A stretch of 64,000 bases of DNA from Aquila chrysaetos chrysaetos. Its lineage: Eukaryota > Chordata > Aves > Accipitriformes > Accipitridae. Below, in pieces: positions 1 to 11,362 of the stretch. Position 1 is the stretch's first letter; every line of letters begins with the position of its first letter. Below the pieces are notes generated by a model that was not told the DNA's origin, did no database searches, and saw nothing but the letters and a program-made list of their open reading frames with translations. The DNA lies in the NCBI RefSeq assembly GCF_900496995.4, contig NC_044018.1, positions 14,160,501-14,224,500 on the forward strand, written 5' to 3'. Both the position numbers and the translations under genes were made by a program.

Positions 1-2257
1 TTTTAGAAATATCTGACCATAAGAAGTAAAGTAGTGGTTTGGCACAAAAAATGACATTTTCAGTGTATGACGCTCCACCAATGATGTGTTAACTCTGTCC
101 CTAAATGACCTAATGAGAAATACATAATAAATATGTATCTAAGTGCACATTGGTTACTTAATTTTTACCTTATTATAAGCTGTTTTCCAAGCTTCTGAAA
201 GAGAAAAGGCAAAATGGTTTCTCCAATATAAGACATGAACTGTTCTTGCATTTCCCCTTTAAAACTAGAGAGATTGTCCATTATACATAAATTTTTTTTA
301 TTGAAAAGCTGTTGGCAACCTAAAATTTGCCTGCGTGTATTATAACAGGGTTATTTTCTCAGTCTTTTCCTTTTTCGTATGTGCTTTAGGATCTTTTATT
401 AAGTCATTGTTCTGTAGCTGCATTCTATTATAATTCTGCTCGTTTTTAATAATATGTATGATACTTCTGCTACCCTGAAGGACTCCCATGAAAATTAAAT
501 GTTTAAATGAAACGAGCACCCAATGCTTCTTTCTATTAGGCTAGTTAATATTTTAGAAAATATTTTTATCTGTGAGACTTTCAATACCTCAACTCCAAAA
601 TGACTTTCTAAATATTATAAGCAATAACAAATACCCCTTGACTGAATAGCAAAGAAGAAATTCAATCTGTGCAACAGTTGCTATTCATAAACTGTTTGAG
701 CTTCACTCTTATGGTTTATGATGTTAGTTGAACCCTTTTGACTCAGTTACAGAACTAGATTCAGTCGGGGACTCATACCTTGCTATATATAAATACATTT
801 TAGAGTTAGCCTCTATTCTCCTTTTTCAAATATAGAGCCCGATCCTGGAGACCTAAGTCATTCAAAATTCATATCAATTTTACTGCCAGGCCAGCATCAT
901 CCTGACTATAATACAGAAAAGGCTGTCACCAGATATATGCACACAATTTCCTTTGAAGCCGATGAGGTCTCTGCTCACATTCATAGCAAGAATACAGCCT
1001 TAGATGCTTAGAAATGACAAATGTACACAATCAGAATTCCTTCAGCTTGCTAAGGTGTATAAGTATTGAATAAAATCATCGAGACTGCACTGTGATGCTT
1101 TTAAAAATAAGTTTCAGCTCAACAAAAATTAATTTAAGTAGTCCAAATTTGTAATTTCAATACTATTTCCCGTAAAAATTTCTAAACAACATTTTCGCAG
1201 CCTCTAAACTCAACTTTGGGTCTCAAATACAAGTAGTGCCTATTCATGTATATCATTCTTCCAGCTAAAAGTCTGGCTGACCTAATTAGACTTGCAGGTT
1301 AACCCTGTTATCTTCATACTTCTTTTTGTGATCTTGTCCATACAAACCTATTGTTTTCAACAGTTTCTTTAGAGATGTAGTGTACCAAACTTTAACCAGC
1401 TACTTTATGTATAATGCATAAATGAGTATAGACTACAGCTCATTTTACTTAGCTGTGTTTTTCCTTCAGTAATAACGGAAGTAAATAGCCATGCAAAATT
1501 CATGTTTATCCCTAAGTTTAGAAGATGCAGCATGACTTGAATATACTCAGGATAAGTTGCATAAGGTATGACAGTACTTTACCTTAACTTCCTCCTCCCC
1601 TCTGAAAAAAAAAAGCAGAAATTAATGTGATTTTCACAGAGAAAAAAAGGAAAAAAAATCTGATTTGAGACAAGACTGGTTTTGTACCTGTTTGTTTTAT
1701 TCTCAGCTGTGCTACAAAGTCCCTCAGTGACCCTGGTCATGTCACTGAGAGCTAGGCCAGGCTGGTGCCTGTAATTATTATTTAAAGTGAAAAAAACAGA
1801 AGCACTTTTCTGTTTGAAAACATGGGCAAAATTTATATCATATCCTACTGTTACTCATCTTAGCTATGAAAAATCTGGGTTCAGTTCCCTATGTAGCCAG
1901 AGTAGTTTAAATCTGTCATTCAGTTTAAGTGTATCTACTAGTTAGACACACTACAGGCTATCTGATTATTCTCCAGTCACCATGTTGTAACCCTGCCCTT
2001 GTTAAGAAAATAATTCAAGGAAACACGAACAAAACTTTTAACTAACTGATTAGCGTGCTCACCTGAAGGCAAAGAAACTTGGGTTCCTATTCCTGTTCCC
2101 ATAGTTCAAAGACTATTTAATGTAAAAATGGAAATAGCCTTGAGATGAGAAAGTTCTGCAAAAACAGGTGCTTCATTCTTTCCTATAAAGCAGAAAAAAT
2201 AACCGGATCCTGCTTTCCTGATAACTGGTTTCTGATTTGGCTGCTGATTGCAAAATG

Positions 2258-2440
2258 GGCGGTCAGGTGCATCACGGCTTGTGGCAGGCGTATCTTAAAA
2301 GCCCGTGATTTTGTGTCGTGCTCGTGCCTGCGGTGGCTGGTGGGTGTTGCGGAGCATGGCACAGAGCCGCAGGGAGGACCCCAGGGATTTCGCACGAGTT
2401 CACAGCGGGCCACTGTTGACAGGTGCTGTGCTGCTTACGC
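2258..2440. other. Small CpG-dense, GC-rich patch of unknown origin
   Basis: By direct count this stretch of about 180 bp holds about 13 CpG dinucleotides, while the surrounding kilobases have very few. It is open in one frame on each strand: a plus frame from 2145 to 2489 and a minus frame from 2183 to 2413. Neither peptide resembles a family I recognise, and high GC alone lengthens open frames. It could be an old GC-rich insertion, a weak regulatory element or an exon remnant. I cannot choose between these. Confidence 0.4.
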
Positions 2441-2880
2441 TCAGGAAACTTCAGGCATGCCTGTAATGAGAAATGCTAACCTCTTGTAAACTCAAATCTG
2501 TAGTCTCTCTTGGGTTTAAGTGCCTCCAAGTTTAGGCAGCAGCTGTTGCTTTGCTTCTCAGATTAGAGTTTTCTACCTAAACATCTCCATTTTCTCCCAA
2601 TCCTGCTTTAGATGTTTAAATCTTTTATTGGCTCTATCTCTTAATCTCTGTACTGCTTACCTTCCCCTATGTAAATGGAATATGCGTACTTCTTTCACCT
2701 CCCTTTACCTTCTGTGTTGCCTGATAGCAGTTATATAGGACAAGGGCTGTCTATTTGTTCACAGTAATTCTCACAAGTCTGTTTCTTTGGGGGACTGTTC
2801 AGACCTTTACCAGGAAACAAATTGGTACTAGGAGAGTTAGGTGCTAAATAATATACTGAACACAGCTGTTCCTTACCAGG

Positions 2881-2898
2881 AAAAAAAAAAAAAAAAAA
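2881..2898 (+). repeat. Poly(A) tract, 18 bp
   Basis: An uninterrupted run of 18 A residues. No recognisable retroposed sequence was seen immediately upstream and no flanking duplication was noticed, so it is recorded only as a simple repeat. Confidence 0.9.
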
Positions 2899-4258
2899 TC
2901 TGTGGCAGTGTGAGATGGTAATTTAGGACATGAAAGATGGTAAAGCTACAATGTCAGTGCTGGTCTGGGGAGACAATGTAACACTGTTAATGAAACAAAT
3001 GATGTTAATACATCTCTGCAGGGGACATGTAGGTGAAATGCAACAAACATGGGATATGGAGGTACTGTCAAAGAGAAATTAATTTAAATAATGTAACTGC
3101 ATGCTTATTTCATTTCACTTACCTGATGTTTCACATACAGTGCTGTAAGCATTATATTATTTTGGATGTCGTCAAGTTTGAGGGGTAATAATCCACAATA
3201 TGGATGAAATTCTGGGTGTGAAAGCATGGCCCATGCAGCCCCTGTGTTGTGTTTGCAGAGTATGAGAGAATTGCTAATGATAAAAGGTCTTTGAAGGCTC
3301 TGATGCCTGGGATAAGCTTGTAGAGATTGTTGTTTTATGACTATTTCATAGGGAGATACTCACCTGAGGCTGAAATGGTAACCCCAAGTCCAGAATATGA
3401 TGAAATTCACAATTATAGAGCCCTGATATGGCCAGTGATTCTTTTAGCTCAGTTTAAAAAAAGCTGCTTATGAGTTGTGTTGCATTCAAAACTTTACCAG
3501 ACATTGAAAAAAACACCCCAAACAAAAATTTAACCTACGCAAAAAATAATTTTCTGTTAAGTCAAACGTTTTTGATCTGAAGTGGGATTCTTTAAACATG
3601 CAAGTTTTTTACTTAAAAAAAAAAAAAAATAGATAATTAAGTATGAAGCATAAGTAGGTGGAAAGTGAAATTTTCTTTTGAAAGATGAGGGTCTTTTTCT
3701 GCCTTAATTAGAAAGACTAAATGCTAATGTCAAAACAAACATTTAGAATCTTCAAAAATGCTGAATATTTTGGGGCTGAAAGGTTTTGCTGAATTTAACT
3801 TGGATGTGAAAAATATTTTTGATGACTGAGTAATATATTTCTTGGTACACAGAGTATTTGCCAAAAGAAAAAAATTGTAGCTGTTCTAATAAACTATCCT
3901 GACATTAGCATGTGAGCTGGGCTTATGACTACAGTCATATATAGCATGGACACATGAAATGCTTTTCCAAGACCAGAAACAGATAATTCCTTGCAACCCT
4001 GGACACACCTGTACAGGAGAACTGGGCTTTGATAACATCCCCCCACTAAATATGATTAAGCCTTATTATGTGGCTAGTTGAGGATTACAGAAATAAATGA
4101 AGCTAATAAAGAGGAAAGAGTCTCCAAAAAACCAACTGTAGTAAATTAAATTGAAAACGGTGTAAGTCACATATGTTCATCTCAGCTTTAACTAGGCTCA
4201 TGATTCTTAGTGAATCATTTATTTGACACATTGTTTCTTTTTCTTTTCCATTTTTTCT

Positions 4259-4276
4259 CCCCCCCCCCCCCCCCCC
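4259..4276 (+). repeat. Poly(C) tract, 18 bp
   Basis: An uninterrupted run of 18 C residues follows a T-rich stretch. The complementary strand is a run of 18 G, which could fold as a G-quadruplex. Such tracts are also prone to length error in sequencing, so the exact count is uncertain. Confidence 0.9.
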
Positions 4277-4789
4277 TTCTGTTCACAAATAGCTTATGGA
4301 AAAATAACTATTTCATCAAATGTATTGATTGGGCAAAATTATTTTGTTGCATAATTTCCATGAACAGAAATTGCTTCTTGTTTTCTTATCAAGTTTCTTG
4401 ATTATTACTTTTGCTCATGAGCAGAAGCTTGTAAAAACCCTTATGGTATGAAAATGTTTGGGGCACAAAATTCAAACACCTCTCTTAAGTCCTCTGTGTA
4501 AATGAAATAGTGGGAATTTCCATGGTTCCAGGATAAAGTCCCATCAGTACAAGATAACTGGAAGAAAGATAAACCCCAAAAATTCCAAAGGAGAAATAAA
4601 ACACTATATTTTTAAAAAGAAAATTATTAACCCCTTAGGAAAAAAAATACAGAGAGTAATGCAATGCTTGTAATATCTAATTTTCAAAACTGAGTGTATT
4701 TTATGGAACAGTCAAATAAAGTAATTGGTTTCCATATAGTCAAAGGAAAAATAAAAAGAAACACTTTCATAGATTCATTATCTAATCTG

Positions 4790-5560
4790 CCTCCTTCCTT
4801 AGCAATATCTCTGTGAGTAGTGGTAGTTCATGTACATTGTTTTGAAGGTCTCTACAGTTCGAGAGTCCATAATCTCCCAGAATGCCTGTTTCAGCACTTC
4901 ACTATTCTTACCATTATATTACTATTTTCTAATATTCTAATCCTAATTTCAAACTTTCTTGCAGTTTAAACCCATCATTCCTTGTTCTGTCTCTTAGGTC
5001 ATGGAGAATAATTTATTCCTTCTCTCCTACTTGCAGCCTTTTATATATTTGAAGAAATTCCCCTTTTAGTCTTCTCTCTTTTTTTTTCTTTCCTTTTTTT
5101 TTTTTTTTTAGTTAAAGAATCATAATTCATTCAGTTTTTTTTCTCTCCAGTTATGTTTTTTAGAATCCCAGTTGTTTTTATTATTCTACTGAGCTCTCTT
5201 CAATTTTACATCTTTCACAAACTGTGGTGCCCAAAATTGAAAAAAGAAACCCAGCTGAGGCTTTAACAGAGCAGAGTAGAACAGAAGAATTGTTTACAGG
5301 CTGCCTGTCTATTTATACCTTTCACTATGGTCTATGCCTTTTTGCAACAAAGTGGCATTGTTAATTCACATTTAGATTGTCATCTAACTACACCTTTTTC
5401 TGTGAAACTGTTACGTTGTTAGGTTATTTCCCACACCCCTGTTTCTGACCTTAAAATTTTGCAATCTGCGAGGCTTGTAAATCGCTACAACTTACTTATT
5501 GCCCTGGTGATTATATTCACAAATTCTTTTGTCTTAGCAGAACTCTGTATCAATAAATCT
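4790..5560 (-). mobile_element. Old, diverged CR1-type LINE fragment
   Basis: Read on the plus strand this matches the antisense of the CR1 reverse-transcriptase 3' region. At 4963-5003 there is the antisense of the widely conserved 'cccatcattccttgttctgt' block. At about 5225-5245 the minus strand encodes the residues QFWAPQ, the same motif found in the neighbouring CR1 at 5.9-7.5 kb, followed by the usual 'cagctgaggct...gcagagtagaac' segment at about 5253-5282. It is AT-rich, broken by stops and T-tracts, and lacks an obvious 3' tail, so it is an old, 5'-truncated copy. Both ends are approximate. Confidence 0.75.
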
Positions 5561-5930
5561 CTTGTTGACAGAGCAGTCCACCCGTATAAACTGAAAGACC
5601 CTGAAGAGAAATCAAACTCTGCAGAGAGAGCCTGAATAAGATTTTAGTAGTAGATGGTCCTCTATAGGAGGAAAAATTTGCTTGCCATAGCTGTTGTCCA
5701 GTAGTTAGAATTCATTGAATCTTTCTTCAGGTAAAATTCAGTTGTGGAAATGGAGTGAAAAAGGACTTGTGAACATAATTAGTGTAAAAGCTTTTAAGGA
5801 TGGAATATGTATTCATAGAAATTATTAGTAATGGTTGCCCAGCTGTATTCTTATTCCTAGGCAATTCAGATTTGCTAAAGCACACTGTTTGGAAGGACTA
5901 AGGCTTAACAGCAGGGGGGGTTTCTGTCCT

Positions 5931-7530
5931 AGACTCATAGAAGTAGTAGTTGGAAGGGATATCTAATGCACCTCCTGCTCAAAGTGAGCTTGATATCAAT
6001 ACTGGATCTACATCAGCTGTGGCTTTTTCTAACCGTGTCTTAGAAAGGATAGAGATTTCACCACTTCGGAGACTGCTCCAGCGCTGTCCTATCTGTATAG
6101 CGAGAAAGTTTTTTGTAACGTTCATTTTCAACTTCTCAAGCTGCAACTGGTTGCTTCTGCTTCTTGTTAAATTGTGTGCCGCTACGAAGAAGAGTTTGGC
6201 CACGTCATCTTTGTAACTGCCCTTCTTCTAGTAGTAGGCTGCTTTTGGATTGTCCCTTAGCCTCCTCTTTGCTGGACTAAACACTTATAGGTCCCTCCTT
6301 TTCTTGTAGGACATATGCTTTAGGCTCCTAAACAGCTTGTTTGCTTTCTGATGGACCCTTTCCAGTTTCCTGACACTCATTTTGAGCTGTGGAGCCCAAA
6401 ACTGGACATGGTACTCCTGTTGCAGCCTTGTCAATGCTGTGTAGAGTGACACGCTAAGTGCTGGCCTCACTGCTACTAGTATAGCCCAATATGCACTTTA
6501 TCTTCTTCATGTTGGCAGTGCAATTCTGCTCATATTCAGCTTGATACCCACTGTAACCCCCAGGTCCTTTTAGGGAGGTGCCACTCAGCCAGTACCGCTG
6601 CATGAGGTTTTTCCACCCCACACACAGAACTTGACACTTCTCTCTCTTGAGCTTCACAAAGCTTGTGTTGGCCCAGTCTTCAATTTTCTCAAGGCCCCTA
6701 GAGCTGAATCTGTATCATCTGGTGTGTCAAACACGTCTTCGGAAAAATTACTGAGGGAGCATTCTGCCTCATCATCCAGGAGAATATATTGAACAGCACC
6801 GTCACTGCTTTCAAACCCTAGAGTACTTGTTTCATTACCAACCTTTAGACCTAAAGCCATTGAACACTGCCTTGGAGCCCAGTGGTGCAGCCAGTTTTCA
6901 GTCCAGTTAAAAGAGCGTATACCCCACCACACTTTCTCAGCCTCCAAACAAGAATGTAGTGGAAGGCATTGCCAAATGCCTTAGCGGAGTGAAAGTTCCA
7001 GGAACTGTTACCCCTTATCTTCCCAGTCAGTCATTTTGTCATAGAAGGCAATCAGGTTGGTCAGGTATGATTTGCCTTTGTAAATCTGTGCTGACTGTTC
7101 TTGATTGCGTTCTTGTCCTTCGCCTGCTCATAAATGGATGCTAGGAGGATATATATCCTCCATCCCACCAGGGACTGCGCTTTGTGTGTCCACCTGATAG
7201 TTCCCCGGGTTGCCCTTTCTTAAATATGGGCCTGATCTGTCTTTGCCGTGGTTTCTGATAGCTAGTAAACAGCTTTGTAATTACATCGGCCAACTCTTCT
7301 ACAGCCTTTAGTATCTTTTCAGGCTCTATAGATTGAATAATCCGTTTTTTCTAAGTAATCCCTTGCCTGTTGCTACCCAATCATTCTTCTTTCCGAACCT
7401 TGCTGGTATGAGCAGAGGGCTGGGAGCAGGATTGCCTGGTAAGGGCGAGGCAAAACCAAAGTAAGTATTTCAGTTTTCCTTGTCATTCATTGCTGGGTTA
7501 TCATCGCCATCCATCAGCACTCATTCATTC
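5931..7530 (-). mobile_element. CR1 LINE fragment, 5'-truncated, RT C-terminal remnant
   Basis: The plus strand opens with 'actcatagaagtagtagttggaaggg'-type sequence, the reverse complement of a CR1 3' end. The element is therefore on the minus strand with its 3' end near 5931. Minus-strand frames at 6285-6470 and 6454-6657 keep degenerate pieces of the CR1 ORF2 C-terminus, including QFWAPQ followed by a LERVHQKANKL-like helix, and KREKCQVLCVG where functional copies have a K-x-x-KCxVLH-type motif. Farther upstream, antisense 'tttcttaaatatgggc' near 7217 and 'agggcgaggcaaa' near 7442 match the CR1 RT region. Many stops and frameshifts make it dead. The upstream boundary near 7530 is approximate because similarity fades. 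Confidence 0.85.
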
Positions 7531-10500
7531 GGTTGCTGACTTAATTTTTCTCCATTACTCTCTCACCAAAATAGATACATAGGTCATCAAGCACGTCGAA
7601 TGCTGCACCACTACTTACCTTAGTAATAATGTGGCATCTCCTTACCAGCAGTGGTCTCACTATCCCCTAAAAACGACCCTGCTATTGTGTTGTTCTGTGG
7701 GAGAGACCTAGTATCAGGAAGCTTTATGACACTCAGCATTCCAGAAATAAAGAAGGGGGGTGGTATTTCAGATTAGGTGACTAAGTTCAGTGGATACTTT
7801 TGACACTGATCTCTCTGAGCTTCTTTTTGCCAGTAGGATATTCATTAACCACACCGGAGATTCTGGTTCCTTGCCTTCTCGTTTGGTGTCTGGTTAACAT
7901 CATCCTGGTCCAGCCTTTCCCCCTTAGCCATGGGCAAGCTGTAGCAAATGCTTCGCAGACCTGTGATGTGCAGGAAGCACGAGGGATCACGTGTGCTCAT
8001 GCATTCGGTCGGGATGCCACATACATGGTTGAGCGATGTGCAGCATCCTCAGTCGCTCTGAGGCCTAGAACGTGTGCAGCTCTGTGCACAGCACCGAGAA
8101 CTGTGTTAGGTCAAAACAAGTTCTAGCAAGCTTTTTTCCAGAGTATGCAGACATGAGTTTATAATTTTCTTTTCAAGTGTTTAGAACTGGTCAAATTTCT
8201 ATGTATTTTTTAAAAGGTGGTAAAAAGCACCCTGACTGCAATTGTGATGTTCGGTCTTCAAAGCGTGGTTCAGCTTTATAAAATGAGGTAGCTAACGCTT
8301 TTTTATGTTAATTTTCCCCTAATTCAATTCCCCCAAATGGTTGAGTTGTTTGATTGAATGTTGCCCACCAAAGAAACAGCCTCAGGCAGGCATTTATCAT
8401 AGAAAATTTCAGCCCAAATCATAATTATTTTGCAAAATTATAAGCTGTGAAAACAGGGATTTGTAATATGTAGTGTCAGGGAGCCTCTGTAGTATATTAT
8501 ACTACTACCTTCCTGCACCAGTAAGTTACTGGTATGTGATTGGGTATTTAATAAACTTTTTGAATGATATATTTCCTTCTTTTTTCATAAATGGGTGAAA
8601 GAATTTGTTTCAAAATGCTTTGGATTTGTGTAGTTTGTTGTTAAAACACCTAGGCACAAAAGATCTGTAATAAAAGTGAAATGGCAGTCTGAATTCAGAA
8701 TGCCCATGCTTTTGTGTTTTGATGTCTCAGCTTTCATGCTATTTTTATGTTGTTTCTTTCATCTTTAATTTTACCAAGAGATTCATATTAGATGCATTAT
8801 TAATCCCTGTAACATTGCCTTCCCCTTTTCTGCACAGTATGAGAGATTTCTGGTTTCAATAGAAATAATAATGTGTGAGATTATTTTCTACATTTAATAT
8901 GCGAATAAACAAATAAACAATGTGGATTTTCTAAAATCTCCATGCATTGTAATTTTCTTTCAAAGATTTCACTGATGCATTAGGAGTGAGAGACATGAGC
9001 AATCACCAAAAGCTTTCAAGCAATGATTTTAGCTGTGTACTTTATAACCTGAGAATTCTCAGCATGCAGCACATTATAACACATACTGCACTGGAAAATA
9101 AACAGAAAAGTGAAGTATAGTAACTGGACATTCCTTAGGGGTTTGACATAGATTAAATGAAACACAATTCCAACATGTTGATGAACTGCAGAAGAAGAAA
9201 TTAATGTCTCACTGATGATGGTTAATGGGACCAATTAGAAAATGTGTTTTGAAATGTGACTGGTACAGTTATGATGCCTGTGACTGAGAAGGAGAGGCGG
9301 GGGGAAGGGGAATAAGGGATGGTGAATGGCTAGTGGAAAGACTGCTAGTTTGGGAGCTGGGGTTTTTTTGGTTGTTGGGTAAAGGGGAAGCTGATTACAA
9401 ATACTGTTCCACTTTGAATTGAAATGTATATCATATTCTTTTCATGGTTTTATTTATTCTGTAGACAGTGTCACAGCTGCACAAACTCGTCAAAGAAAAA
9501 GGAGCAGCATGTAGTAGTGAAAGTCTGGCCATAGTATTTCTACATAACTACAATAAAAAGGGAACTCATAGGTCTTCTACAGTGTTGATCGCAGTTAGCA
9601 AAATAAACTGATGGACATCAGGCTTCCATTCAAGCTGGGGAGCAACAACAATAATCCACTTAAACAGATAATTAATACTGAAGGAGTATTTTGGGCCCCA
9701 GGCATCAGCTGGCAAAAGGTAGTGTGTTTCTATGTAAGGTAATGTAGCACCTTTATAGCTGACCTCTTTACTTCTGTTAGAAATAATGATCATTGCAAGG
9801 GTTAACGTTTCCTAAAATCTGTAAGCAATTTGAAATCTAAGTCTGATTTGCAACAGTGCTGCAGGACTTCTCCCACTGGCCTTCCACAGAGACAGAGATG
9901 TGATGCTGCTGTAGGTGTAAATGCAATACAGTTGCTCCTGTGTGAGTCAGCCCCGAAGCTGGAAGTACTGGGAGGTATGGTGGAGCCCCCGTGAACAACC
10001 CCTTTCCACACAACCCAATTAGGATCTGGAAACAGAATGGCCATGTCCTTAAAGCGCTCTGCCCGCACCAACAATAACAGCCCCTCTAAGGTTCTGGGTG
10101 CATTTTTCTGGTTACCAACATTCAGTTCTGACCTCTCTCCTGGTTGTGTTCATAGCTAGAAATGAGAAGGGCCAATGTCAGCAGCGTAGTCCCTCTCGTC
10201 TCAGCAGGGCTCATGTCCTAAGGTCTGTGAAGTCAGCTGGGGTGGGCCCATGAGCCCAGGTTGCCCTCCAGAGAAGAGCAGTCACTGGTGCTTCAGAGCA
10301 CAGCACAGAACTCTAAAGTGTGTTCCACATTCCACAAATATCATGAAAACTACCTTAAATTATACTCTTAGTGATCATGTGCGTTCATCTAAAGCTGCAA
10401 GGATTGCTGGGTTTTCTTCAGCAATGCTAAGGCATGCAGAAATTAAAGTGTGCAATATGTTTCATTTGCTGTATGCACGTAATATATCACCACAAAGATT

Positions 10501-10777
10501 TGAGTGGGGGTTTTTTCCAGAAAAAGTGCCAGGAAGATTTGGAACACTCATGAAAGTGGTAATTCTTCCACAGTTTTATTAGAAACTGGCTAATAGTACT
10601 TTAAACTGAGAAGACAGAATAAATGATATTTTTAAATAATGTAGTTTAAGCAACAGTTTCAAACAACACAGAGGTAAGCATTGAAGTGTGTAAACTAGAT
10701 TCTTATTTCAGTCACCAGTTATTATAATTCCAGCTTAAATTTAATGAAATCAGAAGAATTATTCCAATTTTTCATAA
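7531..10777. other. Non-coding stretch between CR1 and LTR
   Basis: No recognisable gene. Part of 7531-7790 may be further degraded CR1, but I could not align it. The block at 7800-8110 is GC-richer and has about ten CpGs, with a plus frame (7800-8126) and a minus frame (7787-7990) that resemble nothing I know. Two short palindromes lie at 8489-8505 and 8517-8533. A G- and A-rich stretch lies at about 9287-9325. Confidence 0.55.
8489..8533. repeat. Two adjacent short inverted repeats
   Basis: GTAGTAT (8489-8495) and ATACTAC (8499-8505) are perfect complements around a 3-bp spacer. Eleven bases later ACCAGTAA (8517-8524) and TTACTGGT (8526-8533) are perfect complements around a single G. Function is unknown. 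Palindromes of this size are not rare in AT-rich DNA. Confidence 0.6.
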
Positions 10778-10783
10778 GGCAGT

Positions 10784-11362
10784 TATACTGGGTCTGGCTA
10801 GGATAGAGATAATTTTCTTCATAGGAGCTCATATTGTGCTATGGTTTAGATCTGTGGCCAAAACAGTACTGGTAACACACTAGTCTTCTAGCTTTTGCTG
10901 AACAGTGTTTGCACAGCATCAAGGCCTTCTCTGGTTCTCACCCTGCCCTGGCCCAGAAAATAGACTGGGGGATGCGCAATAGGTTGGGAGGGGACAGAAC
11001 CGGGCAGATGATCCCATCAAAGAGATATTCCTTACCATATAACATCATGCTCAGCAATAAAAGTGAAAAGAGAGGGATTTAAGGAGGTTAGCCACCTTTT
11101 GCTTGGGAACAGGCTAGGCATTGGTCTACCCGTGGGAGGTGGTGAGTTGCCTTTGCGACATTTGGGGATTTTTTGTTTTCTTTTCTCTTCTTCCACTTAT
11201 CTTTCATTTATTAAACTTTTTTTATTTTTTATTTTTTTATCTTGACCCCCAGGATTTCTTGCTTTTATTCTTCCTTTCCTTATCCCCCATCCCACTGGGA
11301 GTTGGGGAAGTGAGCAAGTGGCTGAGTGGTGCTTAGCTGCCCGCTAGGGTTAACCCACAACA
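10784..11362 (+). mobile_element. Solo LTR, avian endogenous retrovirus type A
   Basis: A 579-bp unit closely matches in layout the 576-bp LTR at 62.05 kb. The start is a mutated form of TGTCCTGG (here TATACTGG), followed by a 'ggatagagataattttcttc' segment. The middle holds 'gttgggaggggac' near 10983, and the 3' part has 'tgagtggtgcttagctgcc' and ends in ...CAACA. Direct repeats GGCAGT at 10778-10783 and 11363-11368 flank it, so the boundaries are well supported and the duplication is 5 or 6 bp. An ATTAAA polyadenylation-type signal lies at 11210-11215. No internal retroviral genes adjoin it, so it is a solo LTR left by LTR-LTR recombination. It is more diverged than the 62-kb copy. Confidence 0.9.

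Larger units (their letters stand above)
1..4789. other. Non-coding AT-rich stretch
   Basis: No recognisable gene, exon or complete transposon was seen. Open frames are short and unlike known proteins. Visible landmarks are homopolymer tracts: an 18-A run at 2881-2898, a 15-A run at 3615-3629 and an 18-C run at 4259-4276. One CpG-dense patch at about 2260-2440 is listed separately. Around 1720-1745 the words GTGACCCTGGTCATGTCACT resemble the core of MIR-type SINEs, but too little extends on either side for a firm call. Confidence 0.6.

Noticed and set aside
1715..1765. MIR-like words (GTGACCCTGGTCATGTCACT)
   Set aside because: The core is short, and the expected flanking MIR segments in the right order were not seen.
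6285..6947. Minus-strand frames as a possible host gene
   Set aside because: They are degraded CR1 reverse-transcriptase remnants with stops and frameshifts.
11063..11336. Phe/Leu-rich plus frames resembling membrane peptides
   Set aside because: They fall inside the solo LTR, across its T-rich tract. The similar frame at 62379-62603 lies in the equivalent part of the other LTR copy.
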